From an uncultured Ruminococcus sp. (GTDB lineage: Bacteria; Bacillota; Clostridia; Oscillospirales; Ruminococcaceae), in NCBI RefSeq assembly GCF_934476685.1, contig NZ_CAKSNX010000003.1, forward strand, positions 186,001 through 250,000: a DNA stretch of 64,000 nucleotides, given 5' to 3'. The position numbers and the translations under genes were made by a program. Shown piece by piece: positions 41,759 to 51,096 of the stretch. The notes beneath the pieces are model-generated. The model was given only the letters and a program-made list of their open reading frames with translations. It had not been told where the DNA came from and searched no databases. Each line of letters begins with the position of its first letter. Within the stretch, counting starts at the first letter, position 1.

Positions 41759-42010
41759 ATGCCAAACATTAAGTCTGCTAAGAAGAGAGTTAAGGTTATC
41801 AATACAAAGACAATGAGAAATAAGGCGATCAAGTCCGATCTTAAGACTGCTCTTAAGAAGGCTGACGCTGCTGTAACAGCTAACGCTGCTGATAAGGAGC
41901 AGGTAGTAAGAACTGCTATCAAGAAGGTTGATGTGGCTTGCTCAAAGGGTATTCTTCACAAGAATAATGCTGCAAGAAAGAAGTCACAGCTCGCTAAGAA
42001 GCTCGGCTAA
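41759..42010 (+). CDS. rpsT: 30S ribosomal protein S20
   Basis: The 83-residue basic helical protein binds 16S rRNA in the small subunit. MPNIKSAKKRVKVINTKTMR at the N-terminus and GILHKNNAARKKSQLAK near the C-terminus are canonical, and length is typical. A GAGGGAGGTGTCTGT site precedes the ATG. Its own promoter and terminator make it monocistronic. Confidence 0.98.
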   Translation: MPNIKSAKKRVKVINTKTMRNKAIKSDLKTALKKADAAVTANAADKEQVVRTAIKKVDVACSKGILHKNNAARKKSQLAKKLG

Positions 42011-42032
42011 TACATTTCGATCACATGATCTC

Positions 42033-42069
42033 AACAGGCTGGTGTTTATGCAACAGCCTGTTTTTATTT
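42033..42069 (+). terminator. Terminator after rpsT
   Basis: AACAGGCTG / CAGCCTGTT stem with a 12-nt loop, followed by TTTATTTTG. Confidence 0.87.
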
Positions 42070-42140
42070 TGCTCTTTAAGTTTTTATGCTCCTTCGATCT
42101 TAACATTTTTTTATGTAACGGCTAAAATTGTGTGTTTCTC

Positions 42141-42169
42141 TTGACAAATCGGCGGAGCAATGATATAAT
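42141..42169 (+). promoter_or_regulatory. Sigma-A promoter of the ileS T-box transcript
   Basis: A perfect TTGACA and perfect TATAAT are separated by 17 bp. Confidence 0.9.
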
Positions 42170-42210
42170 ATCTTGTATGTATAACAATGCCGAATATTAA
42201 GTAAAAACTT

Positions 42211-42443
42211 TGACGGAGAGAGTAAGCAGTTATGCAAAAGCTCCAGCGAGCCGCAGACAGTGAAAGTGCGGTGCTAAAAGCTTATTGCCGAAGATCACTC
42301 CTGAGTTTCAGTCCGGAAAGGCTGCGCCGAGTATGGAACGACGTATTTCCTGCGTTAAAGGAACGCATATGATCGTATGCTGTGAAACAGGTGGTTTATC
42401 CGAAAGTTTGCTTTCGTCCTATTTCAGGGGCGGGAGCTTTTTT
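42211..42443 (+). ncRNA. Isoleucine T-box riboswitch of ileS
   Basis: Stem I opens with GGAGAGAGTAAGC and closes with CACTCC. The specifier codon is ATC (Ile) at 42294-42296, next to GAAG. The antiterminator is TGAAACAGG with CCTATTTCA plus CGAAAG / CTTTCG, and its bulge carries TGGT at 42392-42395 to pair with the uncharged tRNA-Ile acceptor end. Uncharged tRNA should favour readthrough into ileS. Confidence 0.88.
42410..42443 (+). terminator. T-box terminator before ileS
   Basis: GCTTTCGTCC pairs with GGGCGGGAGC, with three G-U pairs, followed by TTTTTT. Its 5' arm is shared with the antiterminator, so the two folds exclude each other. Confidence 0.82.
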
Positions 42444-42503
42444 ATTACTTGAATATTTTTGCATTAGAATATTTAGCCTTATTTTAGAAAGGAATGATTC
42501 TCC

Positions 42504-45500
42504 GTGTACAAAAAGGTTGACACCAATCTGAACTTCGTTCAGAGAGAAAAAGAAGTCGAGAATTTCTGGAAAGAAAACAACATTTTCGAGAAGAGTATCG
42601 ACACACGCAGCAAGGGCGAAAGCTATGTTTTCTATGACGGCCCTCCGACTGCAAACGGCAAACCGCATATCGGTCACGTTCTCACAAGAGCTATCAAGGA
42701 TATGATCCCTAGATACCGCACAATGAAAGGCTATAAAGTTCCGAGAAAAGCAGGCTGGGATACTCACGGACTTCCTGTTGAGCTGGAAGTTGAAAAGCTG
42801 CTGGGACTTGACGGCAAGGAACAGATCGAGGAATATGGTCTTGAGCCGTTCATCAAGAAATGTAAGGAATCCGTATGGAAGTACAAGGGTATGTGGGAGG
42901 ATTTCTCAGGTACAGTAGGCTTCTGGGCTGATATGGATAACCCTTATGTAACTTATGACAACAACTTTATCGAGTCCGAATGGTGGGCTTTAAAGCAGAT
43001 CTACGACAAGGGACTTCTCTACAAGGGATTCAAGATCGTACCTTACTGCCCAAGATGCGGAACTCCTCTTTCTTCACACGAAGTTGCTCAGGGATACAAG
43101 ACGGTCAAGGAGCGTTCAGCTGTTGTTCGTTTCAAGCTTGCTGAGGAGGACGCTTACTTCCTCGCATGGACAACTACTCCATGGACTCTTCCTTCAAACG
43201 TTGCGCTCTGCGTAAACCCTGATGAAACCTATTGCAGAGTAAAGGCTTGCGACGGTTACACATATATCCTTGCAGAGGCTCTTCTCGACACAGTTCTCGG
43301 CAAGCTTGCTAAGGACGGCGAGGCTGCTTATGAAGTTATCGCAACTTACAAGGGCAAGGATCTTGAATATATCCCTTACGTTCCGCTTTATGAATGTGCA
43401 GGCGAAGCTGCCAAGAAGCAGAACAAGAAGGCTCATTTCATCACCTGCGACAGCTATGTTACAATGTCTGACGGTACAGGTATCGTTCATATCGCTCCTG
43501 CTTTCGGTGAGGACGACTCTAAGGTAGGAAAGAAGTATGATCTGCCTTTCGTTCAGTTCGTTGACGGCAAGGGTGATCTTACTGCTGAAACACCTTATGC
43601 AGGTATGTTCGTTAAGGACGCTGACCCTGAAGTTCTGAAGGATCTGGACGCACAGGGCAAGCTTTTCGACGCTCCTAAGTTCGAGCATGAATATCCGCAC
43701 TGCTGGAGATGCGGCTCACCGCTCATCTACTATGCAAGAGATACATGGTTCATCAAGATGACCGATGTAAAGGACAGACTTATCGCAAACAACGATACTA
43801 TCAACTGGATCCCTGAGAGCATCGGTAAGGGACGTTTCGGCGACTGGCTGAAAAACGTTCAGGACTGGGGCATTTCAAGAAACAGATACTGGGGTACTCC
43901 TCTTAATATCTGGGAGTGTGAATGCGGTCACAGACATTCTATCGGTTCTATCGAGGAACTTAAGTCAATGTCAGACAACTGTCCGGACGATATCGAGCTT
44001 CACCGCCCATACATCGACGCTGTTACAATAAAGTGTCCTGAGTGCGGCAAGCAGATGAAGAGAGTTTCAGAAGTTATCGACTGCTGGTTCGATTCAGGTT
44101 CTATGCCTTTCGCTCAGCATCACTATCCATTTGAGAATAAGGAGCTTTTTGAAGAGCAGTTCCCTGCTGACTTCATTTCGGAGGCTGTTGACCAGACAAG
44201 AGGCTGGTTCTATTCACTTCTCGCCATATCAACACTTATCTTTGACAAAGCTCCATACAAGAACGTTATCGTACTTGGACTTGTTCAGGACGAGAACGGT
44301 CAGAAGATGTCAAAGTCAAAGGGCAACGCAGTAGACCCGTTCGAGGCTCTCGCTACCTATGGTGCAGACGCTATCAGATGGTACTTCTACACGAACTCCG
44401 CTCCATGGCTGCCTAACAAGTTCCACGGCAAGGTAGTTACAGAGGGACAGAGAAAGTTCATGGGTACGCTCTGGAACACCTATGCTTTCTATATCCTTTA
44501 CGCTGACATCGACAGCTTTGATCCGACTAAGCACACTATTGAATATGACAAGCTTTCAGTTATGGATAAATGGCTGCTTTCAAAGATGAACAGCATGGTA
44601 AAGGCTGTTGACGATAATCTCGGCAATTACAGAATACCTGAGGCTGCAAAGGCTATGCAGGAATTTGTTGACGATATGTCCAACTGGTATGTAAGAAGAG
44701 GCCGTGAAAGATACTGGGTACAGGGTCTGTCACAGGATAAGATCAACGCTTACATGACGCTTTACACAGCTATCGTTACAGTATGCAAGTGCGCTGCTCC
44801 TATGGTTCCTTTCATCACAGAATCTATCTATCAGAATATGGTTCGTTCAGTTGACAAGGACGCTCCTGAGAGTATCCACCTCTGCGACTTCCCTGCTGTT
44901 GACGAAAATATGATAGATGAAAAGCTTGAAGCTGATATGGACGAGGTACTCGACATCGTTGTTCTCGGACGTTCCGCAAGAAACGGTGCAAACCTTAAGA
45001 ACCGTCAGCCGCTCAGCGTAATGTATGTTGCAGCAGACCACGCTCTTGACAGCTACTATGTTGACATCATCAGAGATGAGCTGAACATGAAGAAGGTCGA
45101 GTTCTCGGACGATGTTTCCGCATACATCGACTACAAGTTCAAGCCGCAACTCAAAACTCTCGGACCTAAGTACGGCAGATTCCTTAACGAGATCAGAACG
45201 CAGCTTTCAGAGCTTGACGGTCACAAGGCAATGGCTGAACTTGACGAAACAGGTTCACTCAAGCTGACTATCTCATCGGGCGAGATCGCACTTTCAAGAG
45301 AGGACGTTCTCATCGAGTCAGAGCAGAAGGAAGGTTTCTACACTCTTACAGAGGGTACGACAACTGTTGCTATCAGCACCGCTCTTACACCTGAGCTTAT
45401 TGAAGAGGGCTATGTCCGTGAGGTAATAAGCAAGGTACAGACAATGAGAAAGGAATCCGGCTTTGAAGTTATGGATCACATCGTTCTCAGCATTTCGGGC

Positions 45501-45650
45501 AACGATAAGATCGCAGAGCTTGTTGACAAGAACAGAGCAGAGATCTGCACAGACGTTCTTGCAGACGAGATAAAGATCGGTTCAGCAACCAACTCCAAGG
45601 AGTGGGATATCAACGGCGAAAAGGTAACTATCGGCGTAACAAAGATCTGA
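42504..45650 (+). CDS. ileS: Isoleucyl-tRNA synthetase
   Basis: The 1048-residue class I synthetase belongs to the longer, eukaryote-like IleRS group. The HIGH motif is PHIGH (GKPHIGHVLTRAI) and the KMSKS motif is KMSKSKGNAVDPFE. Both are intact, with an editing domain between them. The start is GTG at 42504 behind AAAGGA. A nearby ATG is out of frame. Expression is controlled by the T-box upstream. Length above 1000 residues is typical for this group, which is often less sensitive to mupirocin, though this was not tested here. Confidence 0.97.
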   Translation: MYKKVDTNLNFVQREKEVENFWKENNIFEKSIDTRSKGESYVFYDGPPTANGKPHIGHVLTRAIKDMIPRYRTMKGYKVPRKAGWDTHGLPVELEVEKLLGLDGKEQIEEYGLEPFIKKCKESVWKYKGMWEDFSGTVGFWADMDNPYVTYDNNFIESEWWALKQIYDKGLLYKGFKIVPYCPRCGTPLSSHEVAQGYKTVKERSAVVRFKLAEEDAYFLAWTTTPWTLPSNVALCVNPDETYCRVKACDGYTYILAEALLDTVLGKLAKDGEAAYEVIATYKGKDLEYIPYVPLYECAGEAAKKQNKKAHFITCDSYVTMSDGTGIVHIAPAFGEDDSKVGKKYDLPFVQFVDGKGDLTAETPYAGMFVKDADPEVLKDLDAQGKLFDAPKFEHEYPHCWRCGSPLIYYARDTWFIKMTDVKDRLIANNDTINWIPESIGKGRFGDWLKNVQDWGISRNRYWGTPLNIWECECGHRHSIGSIEELKSMSDNCPDDIELHRPYIDAVTIKCPECGKQMKRVSEVIDCWFDSGSMPFAQHHYPFENKELFEEQFPADFISEAVDQTRGWFYSLLAISTLIFDKAPYKNVIVLGLVQDENGQKMSKSKGNAVDPFEALATYGADAIRWYFYTNSAPWLPNKFHGKVVTEGQRKFMGTLWNTYAFYILYADIDSFDPTKHTIEYDKLSVMDKWLLSKMNSMVKAVDDNLGNYRIPEAAKAMQEFVDDMSNWYVRRGRERYWVQGLSQDKINAYMTLYTAIVTVCKCAAPMVPFITESIYQNMVRSVDKDAPESIHLCDFPAVDENMIDEKLEADMDEVLDIVVLGRSARNGANLKNRQPLSVMYVAADHALDSYYVDIIRDELNMKKVEFSDDVSAYIDYKFKPQLKTLGPKYGRFLNEIRTQLSELDGHKAMAELDETGSLKLTISSGEIALSREDVLIESEQKEGFYTLTEGTTTVAISTALTPELIEEGYVREVISKVQTMRKESGFEVMDHIVLSISGNDKIAELVDKNRAEICTDVLADEIKIGSATNSKEWDINGEKVTIGVTKI

Positions 45651-45669
45651 TATAAAGACAGAATATAAA

Positions 45670-45707
45670 ATACCTCAGAGGAGTACAGACTTCTCTGAGG
45701 TATTTTT
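45670..45707 (+). terminator. Terminator after ileS
   Basis: ATACCTCAGAG pairs with CTCTGAGGTAT across a 12-nt loop and is followed by TTTTG. Confidence 0.87.
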
Positions 45708-45738
45708 GTATATAAATATCTTGATCTTCGCTGTAAAC

Positions 45739-45772
45739 AAAACCGCCTTCAGAATTACTGAAAGCGGTTTTA
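45739..45772 (-). terminator. Terminator after the sodium:solute symporter gene
   Basis: On the minus strand AAAACCGC-TTTCAG / CTGAA-GGCGGTTTT is followed by GTTT. It could also back up ileS termination on the plus strand. Confidence 0.75.
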
Positions 45773-45787
45773 TTATGTATTATGAAA

Positions 45788-47320
45788 TTATTCGTAGCAC
45801 TTGAATGACTCCTCAGCAGCCTCCTGACCGCTCTTGTCATTCTTTGTGATAAGGCTCACCACAGGGACTATTATCAACCCGAATATCATTGCGAATGCAC
45901 CTGCGTTGATAGGTGAAGCAAGGTTCAGTCCGCCGAGAGTACCTGTTCTGCCGCCGAATGTGTAGTAGAACATATGCACAAGGGTTATGCCTACTCCGCA
46001 GATAAAGCTGGTAAGTACAGCCGCCTTTGTTACGCCCTTCCAGAAAAGTCCGTACATAAACGGCGCAAGGAAAGCTCCTGCAAGTGCGCCCCATGAGATA
46101 GACATAAGGGTAGAGATAACTGTCTGCGGATTTTCAAGGGTGATTATAGCAAGTATTACCGAGATAAGCAGGAACACTCCGATGAATATTCTCATAATGA
46201 GCAGTTCCTTTTTCTCATCTATCTTATTCTTAGCCAGAGGCTTGATAAGGTCGATAGTGAGAGTTGAGCTTGATGTAAGCACCAGTGAGGAAAGTGTTGA
46301 CATTGACGCTGAAAGCACGAGAACTATAACAAGTCCGAACAGCAGCGACGGAAGTCTTTCCATCATTATCGGAACGATAGAGTCAAAGCCCTCTGCAGGA
46401 ACGCCGTTGACATTTTCCGCAAAAAGTCTGCCGAATCCGCCGAGGAAATAGCAGCCGCCTGCCACAACTACGGCAAAGAAAGTTGAAACGATAGTACCTG
46501 TTTTGATAGCCTTGTCGTCCTTGACTGCATAGAACTTCTGAACCATCTGAGGAAGTCCCCATGTACCGAGGGAGGTAAGGATAATTACTCCCACAAGGTT
46601 GATCGGGTCAGGTCCGAGTATGGAATTATACATATCTGTTCTGCCGTCGGGCGCAGGTATCTCCCCAAGCATATCGAAGGACTGTCCAAGACCGCCGTTT
46701 TCATTGAGTACGGCGAAAACTACTGCTGTGATACCCACGAGCATAACTATACCCTGAATAAAATCATTGAGGGCAGTTGCCTTGTATCCGCCCATAATAA
46801 CGTAAACGGCTGTGAAAAGCGCCATTCCGATAATGCAGTATTTATACGGTATGCCGAAGCCTTTTTCAAAAAGCCTTGAAAGTCCGTTGTAGACCGAGGC
46901 TGTGTAAGGGATAAGAAAAACGAAAACGATAAGCGCAGAAACGATTTTCAGCATTTTCGAGCCGTATCTCTTTTCAAAGAACTCAGGCATGGTCTTTGCC
47001 TCAAGGTGCTTTGACATTATTCTTGTTCGTCTGCCGAGGACTTTCCATGCGAGCCATGAACCTATGACCGCATTGCCTATGCCTATCCATGTGGAGGCAA
47101 TGCCGTATGACCAGCCGAATTTACCTGCATAGCCGACGAAAATTACCGCCGAGAAATATGATGTACCGTAAGCAAAGGCTGTGAACCATGCGCCTAAACC
47201 TCTTCCGCCGAGGACGAAATCCGAAACGCTGGAGGTCTTTTTTCTGTAATAAACGCCTATCCCTATCATAAGCGCAAGATAAACCGCCAGCACTATCCAC
47301 TTAATTACCAAACTAAACAC
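45788..47320 (-). CDS. Sodium:solute symporter (SSS family)
   Basis: A 510-residue membrane protein with about 13 transmembrane segments and SSS motifs, including SDFVLGGRGLGAWFTAFAYG at the N-terminus and the sodium-site region SASMSTLSSLVLTSSSTLTID. The layout is closest to PutP-like proline transporters, but pantothenate or other substrates cannot be excluded. Length is typical. Its own promoter and terminator make it a single-gene unit, and the neighbours give no substrate hint. Confidence 0.9.
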   Translation of the reverse strand: MFSLVIKWIVLAVYLALMIGIGVYYRKKTSSVSDFVLGGRGLGAWFTAFAYGTSYFSAVIFVGYAGKFGWSYGIASTWIGIGNAVIGSWLAWKVLGRRTRIMSKHLEAKTMPEFFEKRYGSKMLKIVSALIVFVFLIPYTASVYNGLSRLFEKGFGIPYKYCIIGMALFTAVYVIMGGYKATALNDFIQGIVMLVGITAVVFAVLNENGGLGQSFDMLGEIPAPDGRTDMYNSILGPDPINLVGVIILTSLGTWGLPQMVQKFYAVKDDKAIKTGTIVSTFFAVVVAGGCYFLGGFGRLFAENVNGVPAEGFDSIVPIMMERLPSLLFGLVIVLVLSASMSTLSSLVLTSSSTLTIDLIKPLAKNKIDEKKELLIMRIFIGVFLLISVILAIITLENPQTVISTLMSISWGALAGAFLAPFMYGLFWKGVTKAAVLTSFICGVGITLVHMFYYTFGGRTGTLGGLNLASPINAGAFAMIFGLIIVPVVSLITKNDKSGQEAAEESFKCYE

Positions 47321-47397
47321 TCCTTAAACCGCACAAGTATTGTATCGCTTTAAAGCTTTTATACTTTTACGCTTTTACTTAATAAAGTTACCTATAC

Positions 47398-47426
47398 ATT
47401 ATAATATAAGCGGCGGATTTTGTCAA
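47398..47426 (-). promoter_or_regulatory. Sigma-A promoter of the sodium:solute symporter
   Basis: On the minus strand perfect TTGACA and TATAAT hexamers are separated by 17 bp. Confidence 0.9.
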
Positions 47427-47524
47427 TAAAACGTGAGGGATTTTCCATACGTCAAAACCCCGATTTTACGCAGTCTTTTTTGGATATTCTGACGAATTCG
47501 CCTTAACTAACTTCAATGCGGGCA

Positions 47525-47555
47525 CAAAAACGTCCGCAGAGGTCATCTGCGGACG
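47525..47555 (-). terminator. Terminator after the BspA-like gene
   Basis: On the minus strand a perfect 10-bp CGTCCGCAGA / TCTGCGGACG stem with a 5-nt loop is followed by TTTTTG. Confidence 0.9.
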
Positions 47556-47561
47556 AAATAA

Positions 47562-49436
47562 TTATGCTACTGTGTAAGTTTTAGTAACTGTGCCGGCGAG
47601 GTTGCCCTTGCCTGTGAGTGTTACCTTGACGGTTTTCTTGTCAGCTGATGTAACGTACTTTACAGTATAGTTACCACTGTAAACAGAGTTTGAACCTATC
47701 TTTACGGCTACTGTCGGTTGATATTTATTTAATGAGTTCTTTGTCAGTTCAACAGTGCAGTTTCCTATGTTTCTAGGGTTTATCTTGAATGTTTTTTTGA
47801 CTGTTCCTCTGAGGTTGTTTTTGCCTGTTATGTAGATTGTCGCTGTACCTGCGGATTGGTTATCACAATATAATGCTTTATAGTTGCCGCTGTACATTTC
47901 AACTCCGTTGCAATAAACCTTTACAGACGGACTTATTTCTGTGTCGTTATAGTAATAATTGTCAGAACTCAGCTTTATATCACAGTTTTTAATAGAACGC
48001 CGATAAATGACAAAGTCCTTTGTAACAGTACCTTGATAACGTCCTTTGCCTGTTACTTTTATTGTTGCAGTGCCTGCGGAGAGGTTATTAAAATATGATA
48101 CTGTATAATCTGTACCTTTTGTAAGCACCCTTTTATTATCTTTGACAGTAATAACAGGTCTTATTCTTGTGCCACGGAAATACTGAGTGTTTGAAGGGAG
48201 CGAGATAATGCAGGATGAAATATCTTTTATTGTGGTAGTGTAAACAGCAGCAGATGAAAGATAACTGTTGCCTTTTTCTGCTATAGTTATTGCGTCCCAG
48301 TCGGATTGTGAACCATCATAGTAAACAACCTCTAAATTTCGGCAATTATCAAATGCCGACTCTTTAATAGTTTGTATACTCTTTGGAATAGTTATACATA
48401 TCAAATTACTGCATCCCCAAAAAGTACTATCTCCAATACTGCTTACACTTTTAGGAATAGTGAAATTTTTAAGGCTGTGGCACAGTCTAAATACCTCATC
48501 ACCTATGCTTGTTACACTATCTGGGAAATAAGCACTTTCAAGACTTCTGCAATGAGCAAAAGTCATATTGCCTATGCTGGTTATTCCATTCGGTATGACT
48601 ATGCTTTTAAGACTTTCGCATTGATTAAAAGTCGCAGCTCCGATACTTGTTAAAGTGTCCGGAAATGTGATGCCCTCAAGTTTTTTACAGTATTGAAAGG
48701 CATAATTTCCAATACTTTTTAAGTTATTTGGAAGAGTTAGACCTTTAAGTTCAAAACAATATGTAAATGCAGATTCTCCGATGATCGTTACGCTGTTCGG
48801 AAGATTTACGTTTTTAAGGTTTATACAGTAAGCAAATGTTTCAGTACCGATTCTATTTATTCCGTATGGAACAGATATGCTTTCAAGACCGTGACAGTAG
48901 GCAAAAGCACCATTTCCAAGGCTTGATATACTGTTCGGAATAGTTATTTTCTTCAGAGCGTAGTTGCCGCAAAATGCATAATCTCCGATCCTTACAAGAC
49001 CCAGCGGAAGTGATATGCTTGTAAGCTCCGAACAGTTATAAAATGCATAATTATCAATGACCTTTAAATTACTTGGCAAGGATACATGTGTAAGCTTTTT
49101 ACAGTTTTTAAAGGCTTTACATCCGATAGTTGTCACGCTGTTCGGTATAGTTACACTTACAAGATTGGAACAATCTTCAAAAGCACTATTTTTGATCCTT
49201 GTTACTTTTTTTCCGTCAAAGGTGCTTGGAATAACGATACCACTGCTGCTGCCATGATAATCAGTTATCTCGATCGTTCCGTCATTAAGGTAATCATAGG
49301 AATAATCGTCGTATGTATCTGCATCGGCTGTTATCCCTAAATTATTCTCCGTCATAAAATCGTTTTCAGACAAAGGCAGAGAAAGCGCACTGAATGTCAT
49401 CACCAAAGCTAATGATGCCGTCAAAATTTTTTTCAT
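47562..49436 (-). CDS. Secreted BspA-type leucine-rich-repeat protein
   Basis: The protein has 624 residues from the ATG at 49436, 6 nt after GGGGGT. A signal peptide covers about residues 1-24. Residues of about 80-380 hold 13 tandem 23-residue LRR_5 repeats of the form IG-AF-C-L--I-IP-S--S. The remaining 240 residues form three repeats of about 75 residues, each with SAGTATI-VTGKG--GTV-K-F-I. BspA-like proteins act in adhesion or host/substrate binding. No sortase motif, transmembrane tail or dockerin is visible at the C-terminus, so how it stays at the surface, if it does, is unknown. Confidence 0.9.
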   Translation of the reverse strand: MKKILTASLALVMTFSALSLPLSENDFMTENNLGITADADTYDDYSYDYLNDGTIEITDYHGSSSGIVIPSTFDGKKVTRIKNSAFEDCSNLVSVTIPNSVTTIGCKAFKNCKKLTHVSLPSNLKVIDNYAFYNCSELTSISLPLGLVRIGDYAFCGNYALKKITIPNSISSLGNGAFAYCHGLESISVPYGINRIGTETFAYCINLKNVNLPNSVTIIGESAFTYCFELKGLTLPNNLKSIGNYAFQYCKKLEGITFPDTLTSIGAATFNQCESLKSIVIPNGITSIGNMTFAHCRSLESAYFPDSVTSIGDEVFRLCHSLKNFTIPKSVSSIGDSTFWGCSNLICITIPKSIQTIKESAFDNCRNLEVVYYDGSQSDWDAITIAEKGNSYLSSAAVYTTTIKDISSCIISLPSNTQYFRGTRIRPVITVKDNKRVLTKGTDYTVSYFNNLSAGTATIKVTGKGRYQGTVTKDFVIYRRSIKNCDIKLSSDNYYYNDTEISPSVKVYCNGVEMYSGNYKALYCDNQSAGTATIYITGKNNLRGTVKKTFKINPRNIGNCTVELTKNSLNKYQPTVAVKIGSNSVYSGNYTVKYVTSADKKTVKVTLTGKGNLAGTVTKTYTVA

Positions 49437-49475
49437 TCTAATACCCCCAAAATTCCCTATAAAATTTATATAAAT

Positions 49476-49504
49476 ATTGTATAATATTTTTTTATTTCTG
49501 TCAA
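49476..49504 (-). promoter_or_regulatory. Sigma-A promoter of the BspA-like gene
   Basis: On the minus strand TTGACA and TACAAT are separated by 17 bp. Confidence 0.82.
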
Positions 49505-49530
49505 GCATATATCATCAATAAAAATTCACC

Positions 49531-49559
49531 TTGACGAACGCTGAGAATAGTATTATAAT
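49531..49559 (+). promoter_or_regulatory. Sigma-A promoter of glmU
   Basis: TTGACG and a perfect TATAAT are separated by 17 bp, divergent from the BspA-like promoter. Confidence 0.87.
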
Positions 49560-49613
49560 AGTTAAGGTGCTTTGACATCGTTACCAAATATATTGATTAT
49601 AAGAGGGCTGAAT

Positions 49614-51032
49614 ATGACAAATAATGTTATTATCCTTGCAGGCGGACAGGGAAAAAGAATGAAAACGAATATGCCGAAGGCTTTGTGCAAAGTTATCGGC
49701 GAACCTATGCTGGAATGGGTGCTGACCGCCTGTGAAAAGGCTGAACTTGACGATATCTGTATCGTTAAGGGCTATGAGGGCGAACAGATCGACGAATACA
49801 TCAAGGGAAGAAATTCAAAGGCTCAGATCGTTACGGTCATGCAGGAAGAACGCCTTGGAACAGGTCACGCTGTTATGCAGGCGGCTGATTTTCTGAAATC
49901 CCACGCTGACGGGAACACACTGGTGCTTTGCGGCGACGCTCCGTTCATCGACGCTGACACAATAAACGGCGCTCTCGAACTTCATACTCAGAAGGACTGC
50001 GGCGTTACGGTGGTAACTTCAAGAGTTGAAAATCCAACAGGCTACGGAAGAATAATCCGCACCGAAACAGGTATCGCAGGCATTGTTGAACACAAGGACT
50101 GCACTCCTGCTCAGCTTGCTATCACCGAGATAAATTCAGGCTGCTACTGGTTCAAGACAGCCGATCTGCTGGAAGTGCTTTTCGATATCCAGCCTAACAA
50201 CGCTCAGGGAGAATATTACCTAACAGACTGCATCGAGCTGCTTATCAGCAAGGGAAAGAACGCTGACGCTTTCATCTCCGCAAATCCTCACGTTGCTCTC
50301 GGCGCAAACGACAGAAGAGGTCTGCTTATGCTCAACGATATCGCAAGATATGAGATAATCGGCAAGTGGCTTGACGAAGGTATCGAATTCTGCTGCACAG
50401 ACGGAGTTTCTATCGGAAACAACGTTACTATCGGTGCAGGCACAAGGATACACAGCGGCGTTATCCTCCGTGGAAACACAACTATCGGTGAGAACTGCGA
50501 GATAGGCAACAACTGCATAATCGAAAACACTCAGGTAGGCAGCGGCGTAAACCTCAACAACGTTCAGGCTTACGAATCCATTATCGAGGACGATGTAAAG
50601 ATCGGACCTTATGTTCAGCTCAGACCTAATTCACATATCAAGAGGGGCGCAAAGATAGGCGATTTCGTTGAGATAAAGAACTCAACTATCGGCGAATGCA
50701 CAGCCGTTGCACACCTCACATACATCGGTGATTCCGACGTAGGCGCAAACGTAAACTTCGGCTGCGGAGTTGTTACGGTAAACTACAACGGTGACAAGAA
50801 GTTCCGCACCGTTATTGAAGACAACGCATTTATTGGCTGCAACACGAACCTTGTTGCCCCTGTAAGAGTCGGAAAGGGAGCATACACAGCGGCAGGCTCA
50901 ACTATCACGACCGATATTCCCGACAATGCTCTTGCTATCGAGAGAGGTCAGGCTACCATAAAGGAAGGCTACGCTGAAAAGAAGCTCAAGGCAAGAACAG
51001 AAAAATACGAAAACTCTATCAAGAAAAAGTAA
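49614..51032 (+). CDS. glmU: Bifunctional N-acetylglucosamine-1-phosphate uridyltransferase / glucosamine-1-phosphate acetyltransferase
   Basis: The 472-residue enzyme makes UDP-GlcNAc for peptidoglycan. The N-terminal nucleotidyltransferase starts NVIILAGGQGKRMKTNMPKA. The C-terminal half is a left-handed beta helix of hexapeptide repeats (IGNNVTIGAGTRIHSGV and similar) with the acetyltransferase HLTYIGDSDVG motif. The ATG at 49614 is chosen because a GAGGG site lies 7 nt upstream and the family N-terminus follows. The extra residues of an upstream start do not fit. Flanked by its own promoter and terminator. Confidence 0.97.
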   Translation: MTNNVIILAGGQGKRMKTNMPKALCKVIGEPMLEWVLTACEKAELDDICIVKGYEGEQIDEYIKGRNSKAQIVTVMQEERLGTGHAVMQAADFLKSHADGNTLVLCGDAPFIDADTINGALELHTQKDCGVTVVTSRVENPTGYGRIIRTETGIAGIVEHKDCTPAQLAITEINSGCYWFKTADLLEVLFDIQPNNAQGEYYLTDCIELLISKGKNADAFISANPHVALGANDRRGLLMLNDIARYEIIGKWLDEGIEFCCTDGVSIGNNVTIGAGTRIHSGVILRGNTTIGENCEIGNNCIIENTQVGSGVNLNNVQAYESIIEDDVKIGPYVQLRPNSHIKRGAKIGDFVEIKNSTIGECTAVAHLTYIGDSDVGANVNFGCGVVTVNYNGDKKFRTVIEDNAFIGCNTNLVAPVRVGKGAYTAAGSTITTDIPDNALAIERGQATIKEGYAEKKLKARTEKYENSIKKK

Positions 51033-51045
51033 TTAAAGATCATAT

Positions 51046-51078
51046 AAAAAGAGCAGGCTTTGAAACCTGCTCTTTTTT
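51046..51078 (+). terminator. Terminator after glmU
   Basis: AAAAAGAGCAGG pairs with CCTGCTCTTTTT across an 8-nt loop. The symmetric A/T flanks may also serve the converging zinc-ribbon gene. Confidence 0.88.
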
Positions 51079-51096
51079 GTTTGCATTTTAAATTTA

